The position numbers and the translations under genes were made by a program. DNA of 64,000 nucleotides from Flavobacteriaceae bacterium (GTDB lineage: Bacteria; Bacteroidota; Bacteroidia; Flavobacteriales; Flavobacteriaceae): assembly GCA_030683815.1 (NCBI GenBank), contig JAUXPJ010000012.1, positions 62,001 to 126,000 on the forward strand. The letters run 5' to 3'. Below are positions 56,131 to 64,000 of the stretch, piece by piece. The notes beneath the pieces were generated by a model that worked only from the letters and a program-made list of their open reading frames with translations, did not search any database and had not been told where the DNA came from. Each line of letters opens with the position of its first letter. Positions within the stretch are counted from its first letter, which is position 1.

Positions 56131-58431
56131 TTACTTTAAACTGTCTTTTTTAACAATCGGTAATAATGAATCTATTTTGACAGTATTATTAATGGTGTCT
56201 CTTTCTCGTCTTGGTACATTTTTACGTGATAAACATTGATACATTGCCTGAACTTCTTTAGATGGAGTTCTAAAAGTGCCTTCTAAATAATATTTAAATG
56301 ATGGATTTGATTTTAACATCCTCATAAACTCGCCATTGACAGGAAGTGTAGAATAAGATGCTTGTCCGTATTGCATATTTTTAAAATGAATCGACGGATT
56401 TTCAGCACCTACCCAAGCGGCAGTCACCAGATTGGAAGAAAAACCAATAAACCAGCCATCAGCATGATTTTGTGAAGTTCCTGTTTTCCCTCCTAAATCA
56501 TAAAAAAGCTGAAAGTCATATCGAAATGGCGCCGCAATTCCGTTATTCACCACTTTACGCAACATTTCTACCATAATTTCAGCTGTTTTTGGCGAATAAA
56601 CTTCTTTTTTGACTTTCACGGGAAAAGTATTGAGTGCATTTCCTTCTCGATCAATAATTTTTAAAACAGAAACTTCTTGGGTTGGAATTCCATAATTTGG
56701 AAAAGTACCGTAAGCTCTGGTCATTTCAAGCAAAGAAAGTTCTGCGGTTCCCAATGCCAATGACGGAACTTTGGGCAATTCTGTTTTAATTCCCATGGCA
56801 TATGCCAACTTGATGATATTATCCAAACCTGCTTTTTCCATTAATTGCACTGTAACCGTATTTACAGATGCTGCCAAAGCACCCCAAACGCTGAACTCAC
56901 CTCCATAAATATAATCAGAGTTTTTAGGCTCCCAATCTTCATATTGCGGATATTTTATCAATTCATTAGGATACATATCACATGGTTGAACGCCTTTTTC
57001 AATGGCAGCGGCAAAAACAAAAGGTTTAAAAGTACTGCCCACTTGGCGTTTGGTGGTAACATGATCATAATGAAAATAGCGTTCATCTATTCCTCCAACA
57101 TACGCTTTTATATTTCCGGATTTTGGTTCTATCGCAATAAAACTGGCGTGTAAATGTTTTAAATAATGTTTTACAGAATCTAGCGGAGTCATGGTCACAT
57201 TTTTATCACCATCCCAAGTAAAGATTTTCATTTTGACAGGAGTGTTAAAAGCATCCTTTATTTTTGATGCTGATGCGCCGGATGCTGCCATCAATTGATA
57301 CCTGCGAGAACTTTTAATGGCATTTTCCAGTACGATAGGAATTTCACTCCAAGGTTCTTCTCCTCTCCATTGATAATCAAACTCTCGCTGTAAATGTTTT
57401 ATTCGTTTTGCAACCGACTTTTCAGCATATTGTTGCATTTCATAATTTAGGGTGGTGTATATTTTTAAGCCATCTTTATATAAATCATATTCTTTTCCGC
57501 TTGGTTTGAAGTTTGTTTTACGCCATTCCTGCATTTGCATCCTCACATATTCAGTAAAATAACGCGCTTTACCAATATGACGTTTCAGCTGTTTCTTTTT
57601 TGTTATTAAAGGAATACCCGCAATTGAATCTAATTGATCTTGAGAAATAAAATCATTTTCCTGCATCAATAAAAGCACCACATTTCTTCTGCTTCTGGAA
57701 ACTTCGGGGTTTTTAAGCGGATTATAAGTGTAGGATGCCTTGAGCATTCCGATTATAACGGCACCTTCTTCAATGGTTAATTTTGAAGATGATTTACTGA
57801 AAAAGCGTTGTGCAGCACTTTCTAAACCAAAAGCGGTATCGCCAAAAGGAACTGTGTTGAAATAAAATTCGATGAGTTGTTCTTTACTGAAATGTTGCTC
57901 TAATTTATAGGCAGCAACCATTTCTTCCAGTTTACTGATAGGTGTTGATAAAAACCAATATGATTTTCGTGGAAAATAATTCTTCACCAATTGTTGGGTA
58001 ATGGTACTTCCGCCCCCGGAACTTCTATCTCCCATCAGAATTGTTTTAACCAAAACTCTTCCCATACTTTGAATATCTACGCCATTGTGTTCGTAAAATC
58101 GAATATCTTCTGTAGCTACCAAAGCTTGAACTAAATGAATTGGAATTGAATCAAAAGGAACATTGATCCGGTTTTCTTTATCAAATCTGAAAAGCAGCAC
58201 ATTATCAGCAGAATAAACTTCAGAAGCTTCCATGTTTCTAAATAACTTTACTTCTTTATAGGTGGGTACCCGACCAAAAAATCCGAAATAAATGGATAAC
58301 AAGAAAATAACAGAAAACACCATTCCGCCTGCAAAACTGTATCTGATAATTTTTATAAAATTTTTCTTAGTAAAATTTTTAGATTCAAATTTTGAAAAAA
58401 TTTGCTTCCTAAGGTTGTTGAAATATTGCAT
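56131..58431 (-). CDS. Penicillin-binding protein 1A (bifunctional transglycosylase/transpeptidase)
   Basis: Class A PBP of 766 residues that polymerises and cross-links peptidoglycan. N-terminal membrane anchor (about 30-52), GT51 transglycosylase (about 85-270; ATEDIRFYEHNGVD, GGSTITQQLVKNYFPRK), linker, then transpeptidase with SxxK in GSTFKPFVFA, SVN in AASVNTVTVQL and KTG in GGKTGTSQNHADGWFIGF. The C-terminus is a basic low-complexity tail. It is followed by the serine hydrolase and preceded by the DUF4403 lipoprotein gene. Confidence 0.95.
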   Translation of the reverse strand: MQYFNNLRKQIFSKFESKNFTKKNFIKIIRYSFAGGMVFSVIFLLSIYFGFFGRVPTYKEVKLFRNMEASEVYSADNVLLFRFDKENRINVPFDSIPIHLVQALVATEDIRFYEHNGVDIQSMGRVLVKTILMGDRSSGGGSTITQQLVKNYFPRKSYWFLSTPISKLEEMVAAYKLEQHFSKEQLIEFYFNTVPFGDTAFGLESAAQRFFSKSSSKLTIEEGAVIIGMLKASYTYNPLKNPEVSRSRRNVVLLLMQENDFISQDQLDSIAGIPLITKKKQLKRHIGKARYFTEYVRMQMQEWRKTNFKPSGKEYDLYKDGLKIYTTLNYEMQQYAEKSVAKRIKHLQREFDYQWRGEEPWSEIPIVLENAIKSSRRYQLMAASGASASKIKDAFNTPVKMKIFTWDGDKNVTMTPLDSVKHYLKHLHASFIAIEPKSGNIKAYVGGIDERYFHYDHVTTKRQVGSTFKPFVFAAAIEKGVQPCDMYPNELIKYPQYEDWEPKNSDYIYGGEFSVWGALAASVNTVTVQLMEKAGLDNIIKLAYAMGIKTELPKVPSLALGTAELSLLEMTRAYGTFPNYGIPTQEVSVLKIIDREGNALNTFPVKVKKEVYSPKTAEIMVEMLRKVVNNGIAAPFRYDFQLFYDLGGKTGTSQNHADGWFIGFSSNLVTAAWVGAENPSIHFKNMQYGQASYSTLPVNGEFMRMLKSNPSFKYYLEGTFRTPSKEVQAMYQCLSRKNVPRRERDTINNTVKIDSLLPIVKKDSLK

Positions 58432-58470
58432 ATTTATTTTTAAATCTATACCCGGATTAATTTACGGAAA

Positions 58471-59868
58471 TTACTTTAATCCATCTATAGTTACATTAAT
58501 TTTTCCAACTGTTTTTACGGTTGCCACGATGGCTTGATTAGTTAATTGAATCTTGTCTAAGGTAATTCCGTCCACTTTTCCGTTGATAAATACACCCGAA
58601 GCTGGTGAAAAATTACTCAAATATGTTGACATTTGTTTTTGAGCATTTTGTATATCAGTTTTAATAGAATATTTAGTATTTTCTTTGATTTTTTTGAGAA
58701 TGATTCCTTGTGCTAACCAATTGGCAGTTTTCATCAAGGCGTTTTTGGTATCGAGAATGTAATCTAAATTGGCAAAATAAATTTCCGATTTTTGTTCATC
58801 AAACATTGGAATTCCGGTTAAATAAACCGTTCCGTTAACACTTCCCAAAAGATCCAAGGCAATAATCATTTTACCGTTTTTGTGCCATAAATCAACTTTT
58901 TTTACAACCACTTTTTTATTGCCCGATACAAATTCTTGACCTTCAAAATTTTTAGTGATTATTTGAGATATTTGTAAATAAGGTGAAACAACCATCAAAG
59001 AAGCCGAAAATTGATCAGTTGCTTTTGGTGCATGTTTTAATGTAATTTTTTCTTTCTGAAAAGTTTTTTGGGTTTTTGTTCCAACAAAAGTTTCCATATA
59101 ACTTTCCAACCCAACATCCATCAAAATAGATTCATTTTTAATTTTTGCTTCTGTAACATTTAATGACAACGGTACAATTTTAAACCAAGTTTCATATTGT
59201 TGATTGACCAAAGTTGGAACACTTATTTTATCTAAAGCATCCAATACAAAGGGCTGAAAATTCAATGATTTTTTGATGGCATCGTCTATACTCTTCTCAA
59301 TGCTTGGTTTAAAATAATTCATGGCCGGATTGACTAAAAAAGTGACGGGCACCACTTTACCGGCAATAGTTATAGATGGATTTTCTTTCCAATCAATAGA
59401 TTTTATAGTTGTTTTAGTTTGCAATTGCCAATTATTGAGTGTTACATCACTCAATAAAGTAACCGTTCCGTTAAAATTAAGCTCACGCGTATCAGAAATA
59501 TTCATTCCCAAAACTTGGGTTCCGTAACGAACTTTAGTCCAAACTTTTAAGGGTAAAACTATTCTAATTTTTCCTGATTCTTCGTTGATTAATATCGGTG
59601 ATTCTTTCCAAACTTTGAGGACAATATTATCATCTTCTAACTGATTATCTTCATAAATCAATCCGTCTAAACTTTTGTTAGTCTGATTTGCAATATCTTT
59701 TAATTTGATTGAAATGGGAATATTGATGTTGGAAATTTCTTTTTCATACACCAAAGGAGCGGCTAAATCGGCATCGGGTTTTAAGGTATTAATGACGTTT
59801 GAAGTACCGCAAGATGCCATCAGAAAGACCATCAATAGTACTGTAAAGAAATAAAATAGTTGTTGCAT
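58471..59868 (-). CDS. DUF4403 family lipoprotein
   Basis: Protein of 465 residues with a lipobox signal (about 1-20; LMASC, acylated Cys at about 20). The body matches DUF4403, a family with tubular lipid-binding-like folds: LNWQLQTKTTIKSIDW-type strands, NPAMNYFKPSIEKSIDDAI and a C-terminal FINGKVDGITLDKIQLT. Function is unknown; lipid binding or transport at the envelope is suggested by the fold. It has a TATTTTTG promoter just upstream and lies 39 bp before the PBP1A gene, so the two may be co-transcribed. Confidence 0.87.
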   Translation of the reverse strand: MQQLFYFFTVLLMVFLMASCGTSNVINTLKPDADLAAPLVYEKEISNINIPISIKLKDIANQTNKSLDGLIYEDNQLEDDNIVLKVWKESPILINEESGKIRIVLPLKVWTKVRYGTQVLGMNISDTRELNFNGTVTLLSDVTLNNWQLQTKTTIKSIDWKENPSITIAGKVVPVTFLVNPAMNYFKPSIEKSIDDAIKKSLNFQPFVLDALDKISVPTLVNQQYETWFKIVPLSLNVTEAKIKNESILMDVGLESYMETFVGTKTQKTFQKEKITLKHAPKATDQFSASLMVVSPYLQISQIITKNFEGQEFVSGNKKVVVKKVDLWHKNGKMIIALDLLGSVNGTVYLTGIPMFDEQKSEIYFANLDYILDTKNALMKTANWLAQGIILKKIKENTKYSIKTDIQNAQKQMSTYLSNFSPASGVFINGKVDGITLDKIQLTNQAIVATVKTVGKINVTIDGLK

Positions 59869-59885
59869 AAAGCTTATTTTTACCG

Positions 59886-59893
59886 CAAAAATA
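59886..59893 (-). promoter_or_regulatory. Bacteroidetes -7 element upstream of the DUF4403 gene
   Basis: TATTTTTG on the minus strand, 18 bp before the start codon. Confidence 0.5.
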
Positions 59894-59923
59894 CAGAAAT
59901 TGTTCCTCTTTTTTACAAGTAAA

Positions 59924-61060
59924 TTAAGAAGTCATAATCGATTTTAAAATCGAAATGGTATAGTCAATTTCTGCTTTGGTATTTTGATAAGAGAACGAAA
60001 AACGAACCGATGCTTTATTTCTTTCTTTTTTATGTAAAAGTTCTCCTAAAACATGTGAACCTTTTTGGGTACCACTCTGACAAGCGCTTCCGCCGGAAAC
60101 TGCAATTCCTTTTAAGTCTAAATTAAACAGCAGTAAATCAGTTTCAACAGGAAAACGAACATTTAAAATAAGATAACTGCTTTGGGTTTCATCGGCTGAT
60201 AATCCGTTAAATTGTACTCCGGGAATTTCTTTGAGTCGATGGATAAAATAGGTTTTCAGATTTTGAATATACGTTTGTTCTTCAATCAAATTGGTTAATG
60301 AAATAGTCATTGCTTTTTCCATTCCTGCAATACTGTGGATATTTTCGGTTCCGGCACGCAAACCTTTTTCTTGTTCGCCGCCAATTAACACCGGTTTCAT
60401 TACAATTCCTTTTTTTACATATAAAAATCCAACGCCTTTGGGTCCGTGAAATTTATGAGCGCTGGCGGTAATGAAATCTATCGGTGTTTTTTGTAAATCA
60501 ATGTTGAAATGTCCGATTCCCTGAACGGTATCAGAATGAAATAAAGCATTATGAACTTTACACAACACACTTACTTTGCTAATATCCAATATATTGCCAA
60601 TTTCATTATTGATATACATCAGGGAAACCAAGGTTTTTTTGGATGAATTTTGTAATAGATTTGATAGATGTTCAAAATCTACCAGTCCAAAATTATCTAA
60701 TTTGACATAACAAATTTCGAAATCGTAATTTTCTTTTAAAGCCGGTATTTTATGTAAAACCGCGTGATGCTCTGTTTTAGAAGTGATGATGCGTTTCACT
60801 CCTAAATGAGCTACTGCATTCCATAAAATTAAGTTGTTGGCTTCACTCCCACCGGCGGTAAAATAGATTTCAGAAGCCGACACATTTAAATGTTTGGCGA
60901 TATTTTTACGGGCCGTTTCTACCAAGGATTTGGCGCTTCTTCCAAATTGATGAACAGAAGACGGATTACCATAAACTGATTTCATGGAATCGGTAATTGC
61001 TTCAATAATCTCAGGTCTGATAGCTGTTGTTGCGGCATTATCAAAGTATATTTTGTTCAT
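59924..61060 (-). CDS. Cysteine desulfurase (NifS/IscS type)
   Basis: PLP enzyme of 378 residues that takes sulfur from cysteine for Fe-S clusters or tRNA thiolation. YFDNAATT at the N-terminus, GNPSSVHQFGR, SEHHA-type TKTEHHAVL, PLP Lys K203 in SAHKFHGPKG, and the active-site Cys C327 in SGGSACQSG. The short loop around the Cys and overall length fit group I desulfurases. It starts 8 bp after the Smr gene, so they form an operon. Partner scaffold genes are absent here. Confidence 0.93.
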   Translation of the reverse strand: MNKIYFDNAATTAIRPEIIEAITDSMKSVYGNPSSVHQFGRSAKSLVETARKNIAKHLNVSASEIYFTAGGSEANNLILWNAVAHLGVKRIITSKTEHHAVLHKIPALKENYDFEICYVKLDNFGLVDFEHLSNLLQNSSKKTLVSLMYINNEIGNILDISKVSVLCKVHNALFHSDTVQGIGHFNIDLQKTPIDFITASAHKFHGPKGVGFLYVKKGIVMKPVLIGGEQEKGLRAGTENIHSIAGMEKAMTISLTNLIEEQTYIQNLKTYFIHRLKEIPGVQFNGLSADETQSSYLILNVRFPVETDLLLFNLDLKGIAVSGGSACQSGTQKGSHVLGELLHKKERNKASVRFSFSYQNTKAEIDYTISILKSIMTS

Positions 61061-61068
61061 TTTTAAAC

Positions 61069-61626
61069 CTAATCTTTAGCATTTTGATAAATATAAATTT
61101 CTGTGGCGCCCATTCCGTATTTTTGAAAAGGGGCCGCATAAAAATCTACCTGATATTTTTGAAACAAATCGGTTAAAGCTTGTTGTAAAACGCCTTCTCC
61201 AACTCCGTGAATAAAAACAACCCGCTGTATTTTTTTTGATTTGGCAAACTGTATTTTTCGTTCTGCTTCCTCTAATTGCAGTGATAGAATTTCGTAATTA
61301 CTCATTCCTCTGGTAGATGAAATTAAGTGATGAATATGCAAATCGACTTCCATTGCCGGCAATTTATCAATTTTGGGTGATTTTTTGAACGTTCTTTTAG
61401 TAGATTCAATTTGTTTTTCTTTCAACATTTGTTGCATATGAATATCGCTAAACTTTGACAATTCTTGCTGTTCGTTCACAATTTTCACCAATTCTTTAGG
61501 TGTAAAATCCATAGAAAATCCGTCTTCTGTATTTATAATAATTTGATTATCAGAAACTTTTAAAACTGTTCCTTTCATATCTGCATCTAAAACCGCTACT
61601 TTATCTCCTATTGCAAATGTTTTCAT
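61069..61626 (-). CDS. Smr domain protein (DUF2027-like N-terminus)
   Basis: Protein of 185 residues. The N-terminal small beta-barrel (about 1-50; FAIGDKVAVLDADMKGTVL) resembles the KOW/tudor-like start of DUF2027/MutS2-associated proteins. The C-terminal Smr domain (about 93-182) has VDLHIHHL and VVFIHGVGEGVL, the two motifs of the family, and ends YGMGATEIYI. Smr domains are nickases or RNA-cleaving modules linked to MutS2 and ribosome rescue. Co-operonic with the cysteine desulfurase. Confidence 0.85.
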   Translation of the reverse strand: MKTFAIGDKVAVLDADMKGTVLKVSDNQIIINTEDGFSMDFTPKELVKIVNEQQELSKFSDIHMQQMLKEKQIESTKRTFKKSPKIDKLPAMEVDLHIHHLISSTRGMSNYEILSLQLEEAERKIQFAKSKKIQRVVFIHGVGEGVLQQALTDLFQKYQVDFYAAPFQKYGMGATEIYIYQNAKD

Positions 61627-61790
61627 CTGTTTATATTTATTTGTTTTTTAATGGTCAGATGGAACGCCCTAATAATCATCCCTTTGTGTGTTTAATATTT
61701 AATCATGGGCGTTTCATTCTTAATAATTTATTAACCTGAATATAACCATCAATTGGCACATCCATTGTATTTTTATACAAAAATAACAGG

Positions 61791-62429
61791 ATGTTTCATA
61801 CCAACTCTACAAAATCGGTTGTTTTCTTTGAAAATACCTTAAAAGAATTGAATTTAACGGTTGAAAGAAAATTACTTTTGACGGCAATTGCTGCATTTAT
61901 TGTTGCTGAATTGAAATCAGATAAAACAGTAAATCTGAATTTTGTTTGCACTCATAATTCAAGAAGAAGCCAATTGGCACAGGTTTGGGCACATTTTGCT
62001 ATTGATTATTTTCAATTAAAAAACATCTTTAGTTTTTCCGGCGGAACAGAAGCAACTGCTTTTTTTAGCAATACCGTCAAAACTTTGCAAGAAGTTGGAT
62101 TTGAATTTCATCTCAAAGATTTTTCACATCAAAATCCTGTTTATGAAATTTCTACTAAAAAAATGAAAAATAATATCATCGGATTTTCAAAGTTATACAA
62201 TCATCAAATCAATCAGAAACCATTTATTGCGATTACTACTTGTTCTGATGCGGAAGAAAATTGCCCGTTTATTCCGGATACCATTCGACGATTTCAGCTT
62301 CCATTTAATGATCCAAAAACTGCCGATAATACTCCAAACAGTCTGGAAACTTACAAAAAAACAAGCCGATTAATTGCCGGTGAAATTGGTTTTATACTTG
62401 AAAATGTGAGAAATAGTATCCCGTCCTAA
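61791..62429 (+). CDS. Low-molecular-weight phosphatase / arsenate-reductase-like protein
   Basis: Protein of 212 residues. The P-loop CX5R is C53-THNSRR59, followed by SQLAQVWAHFAI, which matches LMWPTP/ArsC. A second conserved block is ITTCSDAEENCPFIPDTIRRFQ (Cys pair) and PFNDPKTADNTP with the Asp-Pro general-acid loop. The three cysteines would suit a thiol-linked arsenate reductase; dephosphorylation of protein tyrosine is the alternative. It is flanked by an inverted repeat at the 3' side and has no ars partners nearby. Confidence 0.87.
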   Translation: MFHTNSTKSVVFFENTLKELNLTVERKLLLTAIAAFIVAELKSDKTVNLNFVCTHNSRRSQLAQVWAHFAIDYFQLKNIFSFSGGTEATAFFSNTVKTLQEVGFEFHLKDFSHQNPVYEISTKKMKNNIIGFSKLYNHQINQKPFIAITTCSDAEENCPFIPDTIRRFQLPFNDPKTADNTPNSLETYKKTSRLIAGEIGFILENVRNSIPS

Positions 62430-62430
62430 A

Positions 62431-62476
62431 TCCTTCCCACAGGAGCGACAGCGAACTGGCGAAGCAAAGGGAAGGA
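62431..62476. repeat. 8-bp inverted repeat between convergent genes
   Basis: TCCTTCCC (62431-62438) and GGGAAGGA (62469-62476) around a 30-nt loop. Probably a dispersed palindromic element serving as bidirectional terminator. Confidence 0.6.
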
Positions 62477-62503
62477 CTTATCTTTATTCTTTTATCTAAG
62501 CAA

Positions 62504-63292
62504 CTAAACTTTCCTTTTTCTATCATAAGGAATATTGTCTAAAATATGTTGTATTGATTGTAATCTGGCCGAAATTTTTTTATCTGCATCAATTGTCTTC
62601 CACGGTGCAATTTTAGTATTTGTTTTTTCAAACATTTTAGTTTTGTACTGTGAATAAACATCCCAAAGTTCTTGAGCTCGTTCATCAACCGGAGACATTT
62701 TCCATTGTTTTAACGGATCGCTCTTGATTTCTGTAAACCGATGTTCCTGTTCTTCTTTAGATATTGACATATAAATTTTCGCCAAACGAATACCCGATTC
62801 TGTAATCATCCGTTCAAAATCATTGACCTGATTCATAAAAATATGATATTCATCGATGGTGCAAAAACCGTTAACCGGCTCTACAACAGCTCTGTTATAC
62901 CAACTTCTGTCAAAAAAAACAATTTCACCGGCTTTCGGAAACTGTAAAACATAGCGTTGAAAATACCATTGCGTTCGTTCTTCATCGGTTGGTTTTGGGA
63001 GCGCTACAATTCTGAAATGTCTCGGATTGATACGCTCTGTAATACGTCTGATGGCTCCACCTTTACCGGCCGCATCTCTTCCTTCAAAAATGACAATTAT
63101 CCTTTCATTGTTATCAATAGCCCAAAATTGTAATTTTATCAGTTCTTCTTGAAGTTTTCTTAATTTACTTTCGTAATTATAATACCTCAGTGATTTTTTA
63201 ACATTATACGGTTCTTCTGTAAGCAACGCCATTAAACCGCGTTTTGTGTTTAATTTTTTTAAATCTTTAGGTGATAATTGTACTTTTTGCAT
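62504..63292 (-). CDS. Polyphosphate kinase 2 family protein
   Basis: PPK2 enzyme of 262 residues that transfers phosphate between polyphosphate and nucleotides. Walker A FEGRDAAGKGGAIRRITE (about 69-86; P-loop GRDAAGKG 71-78), RNPRHFR-type INPRHFRIVALPKP (lid), Walker B EIVFFDRSWYNRAVVEPV, and QHRFTEIKSDPLKQWKMSP. Full family length. It lies two bases after a second PPK2 gene, so both are in one operon. Whether it prefers NDP or NMP substrates cannot be told from motifs alone. Confidence 0.93.
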   Translation of the reverse strand: MQKVQLSPKDLKKLNTKRGLMALLTEEPYNVKKSLRYYNYESKLRKLQEELIKLQFWAIDNNERIIVIFEGRDAAGKGGAIRRITERINPRHFRIVALPKPTDEERTQWYFQRYVLQFPKAGEIVFFDRSWYNRAVVEPVNGFCTIDEYHIFMNQVNDFERMITESGIRLAKIYMSISKEEQEHRFTEIKSDPLKQWKMSPVDERAQELWDVYSQYKTKMFEKTNTKIAPWKTIDADKKISARLQSIQHILDNIPYDRKRKV

Positions 63293-63294
63293 GG

Positions 63295-64000
63295 CTAATC
63301 AGTTAAATTGGATGAACGGTAATAGCGCATTACAATATTAGGATCCGGAAACAAATTAGTGGAGGTTTCATTTTTTCCATCATAATCAAATAAAGATAAA
63401 ACATATCGCATACTTTCTAGTTTTGCTCTTCGTCTATCGTTTGTTTTCACAATAATCCACGGACTGTAACTTGTATGAGTTCTGGTAAACATTTGGTCTT
63501 TGTACAATGTATAACGATTCCAAAATTCTTGTCCTTTTTGATCGACTGAACTAAATTTCCACCTTTTTAAGGGATTCATCTGGCGTGATTTAAATCTTTT
63601 TAATTGTTCTTCTTTTGAAATTGAAAGCCAAAACTTGATGATGATAATTCCATCTTCATACAACATATGTTCAAATTCTGGTACTTGAGCCATAAATTTG
63701 TCGTATTGATTTTCAGTACAAAATCCCATGACTGGCTCTACCACCGCTCTATTGTACCAACTTCTATCGCAAAAAACAATTTCTCCCGGATTTGGAAAAT
63801 GTTTGATATATCGACGGAAATACCATTGCCCTTTTTCTACATCTGTTGGGATTCCAAGAGCCATTACCCGCATACTTCTTGGGTTTAAATGTTCTGTAAA
63901 TCTGCGAATGCTTCCACCTTTTCCGGCTGCGTCTCTGCCTTCAAAAATGATACAAACTCTTTTTTTGTTTTTATGAACCCATTGTTGAAACTTAACAAGT
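63295..64000 (-). CDS. Polyphosphate kinase 2 family protein (5'-partial, cut by window)
   Basis: Second PPK2. The frame continues past the first ATG (63873) to the window edge, with CIIFEGRDAAGKGGSIRRF and HLNPRSMRVMALGIP visible, so the gene is cut at its 5' end. It then shows EIVFCDRSWYNRAVVEPVMG and KQMNPLKRWKFS-like blocks. It is a diverged paralog of the gene at 62504 (similar motifs, different flanks). The C-terminus is about 30 residues longer. Two adjacent PPK2 genes could differ in direction or nucleotide preference. Confidence 0.92.
   Translation of the reverse strand, partial: LVKFQQWVHKNKKRVCIIFEGRDAAGKGGSIRRFTEHLNPRSMRVMALGIPTDVEKGQWYFRRYIKHFPNPGEIVFCDRSWYNRAVVEPVMGFCTENQYDKFMAQVPEFEHMLYEDGIIIIKFWLSISKEEQLKRFKSRQMNPLKRWKFSSVDQKGQEFWNRYTLYKDQMFTRTHTSYSPWIIVKTNDRRRAKLESMRYVLSLFDYDGKNETSTNLFPDPNIVMRYYRSSNLTD

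Overview
The window comes from a low-GC member of the Bacteroidetes, most likely a Flavobacteriaceae species. The gene families (PAS/GAF hybrid kinases, CarboxypepD_reg-like proteins, S9 peptidases, DUF4403), promoters of the TTG-N18/19-TAnnTTTG type and the near absence of Shine-Dalgarno sequences all fit. No rRNA, tRNA, CRISPR array or intact transposase was seen.

Layout. (1) 1-8.7 kb, plus strand: the end of a very large multi-PAS/GAF hybrid histidine kinase cut by the window edge, a secreted S9 peptidase and a small secreted CarboxypepD_reg-like protein. (2) 8.7-30.9 kb, minus strand: a surface-polysaccharide locus transcribed right to left. It has a Wzt-like ABC ATPase, a double methyltransferase, many glycosyltransferases, a NeuD/PglD-like acetyltransferase and the sialic-acid enzymes NeuA and NeuB. 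The locus is heavily rearranged. Four different AAA_14/DUF4143 ATPases, one AlbA_2/Schlafen-type protein and one BRO-N protein sit between sugar genes, and 30-105 bp relics of glycosyltransferase or aminotransferase ends lie at the junctions. (3) 31-41.9 kb, minus strand: guaB, a probable iron-regulated porin/FMN-protein/membrane-protein operon behind Fur-like palindromes, HMG-CoA lyase, pyrD, pheT and recG. (4) 42-52.8 kb, plus strand: an rRNA m5C methyltransferase, purL, a long-chain acyl-CoA synthetase, dnaX and mnmE. (5) 52.8-64 kb, mostly minus strand: an orphan receiver beside a decayed kinase, an EamA transporter, a serine hydrolase, PBP1A, a DUF4403 lipoprotein, a cysteine desulfurase, a Smr protein, a CX5R phosphatase (plus strand) and two tandem PPK2 kinases, the last cut by the window edge.

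The two most interesting signals are structural. First, in the polysaccharide locus four single-gene cargos (three ATPases and the BRO-N gene) are each flanked by diverged direct copies of the end of a neighbouring sugar gene, as if cargo genes enter by recombination at conserved gene ends. Second, a family of small dispersed hairpins keeps a conserved loop (TCGAC..GCTC) while its stems change in a compensatory way. Copies lie between genes and also in frame inside purL and neuA, adding about nine residues to each protein.

The sialic-acid pathway looks incomplete here: neuB, neuA and a neuD-like gene are present, but no neuC, no recognisable sialyltransferase, flippase or polymerase, and no Wzm permease for the Wzt. 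The missing parts must lie elsewhere or be lost.
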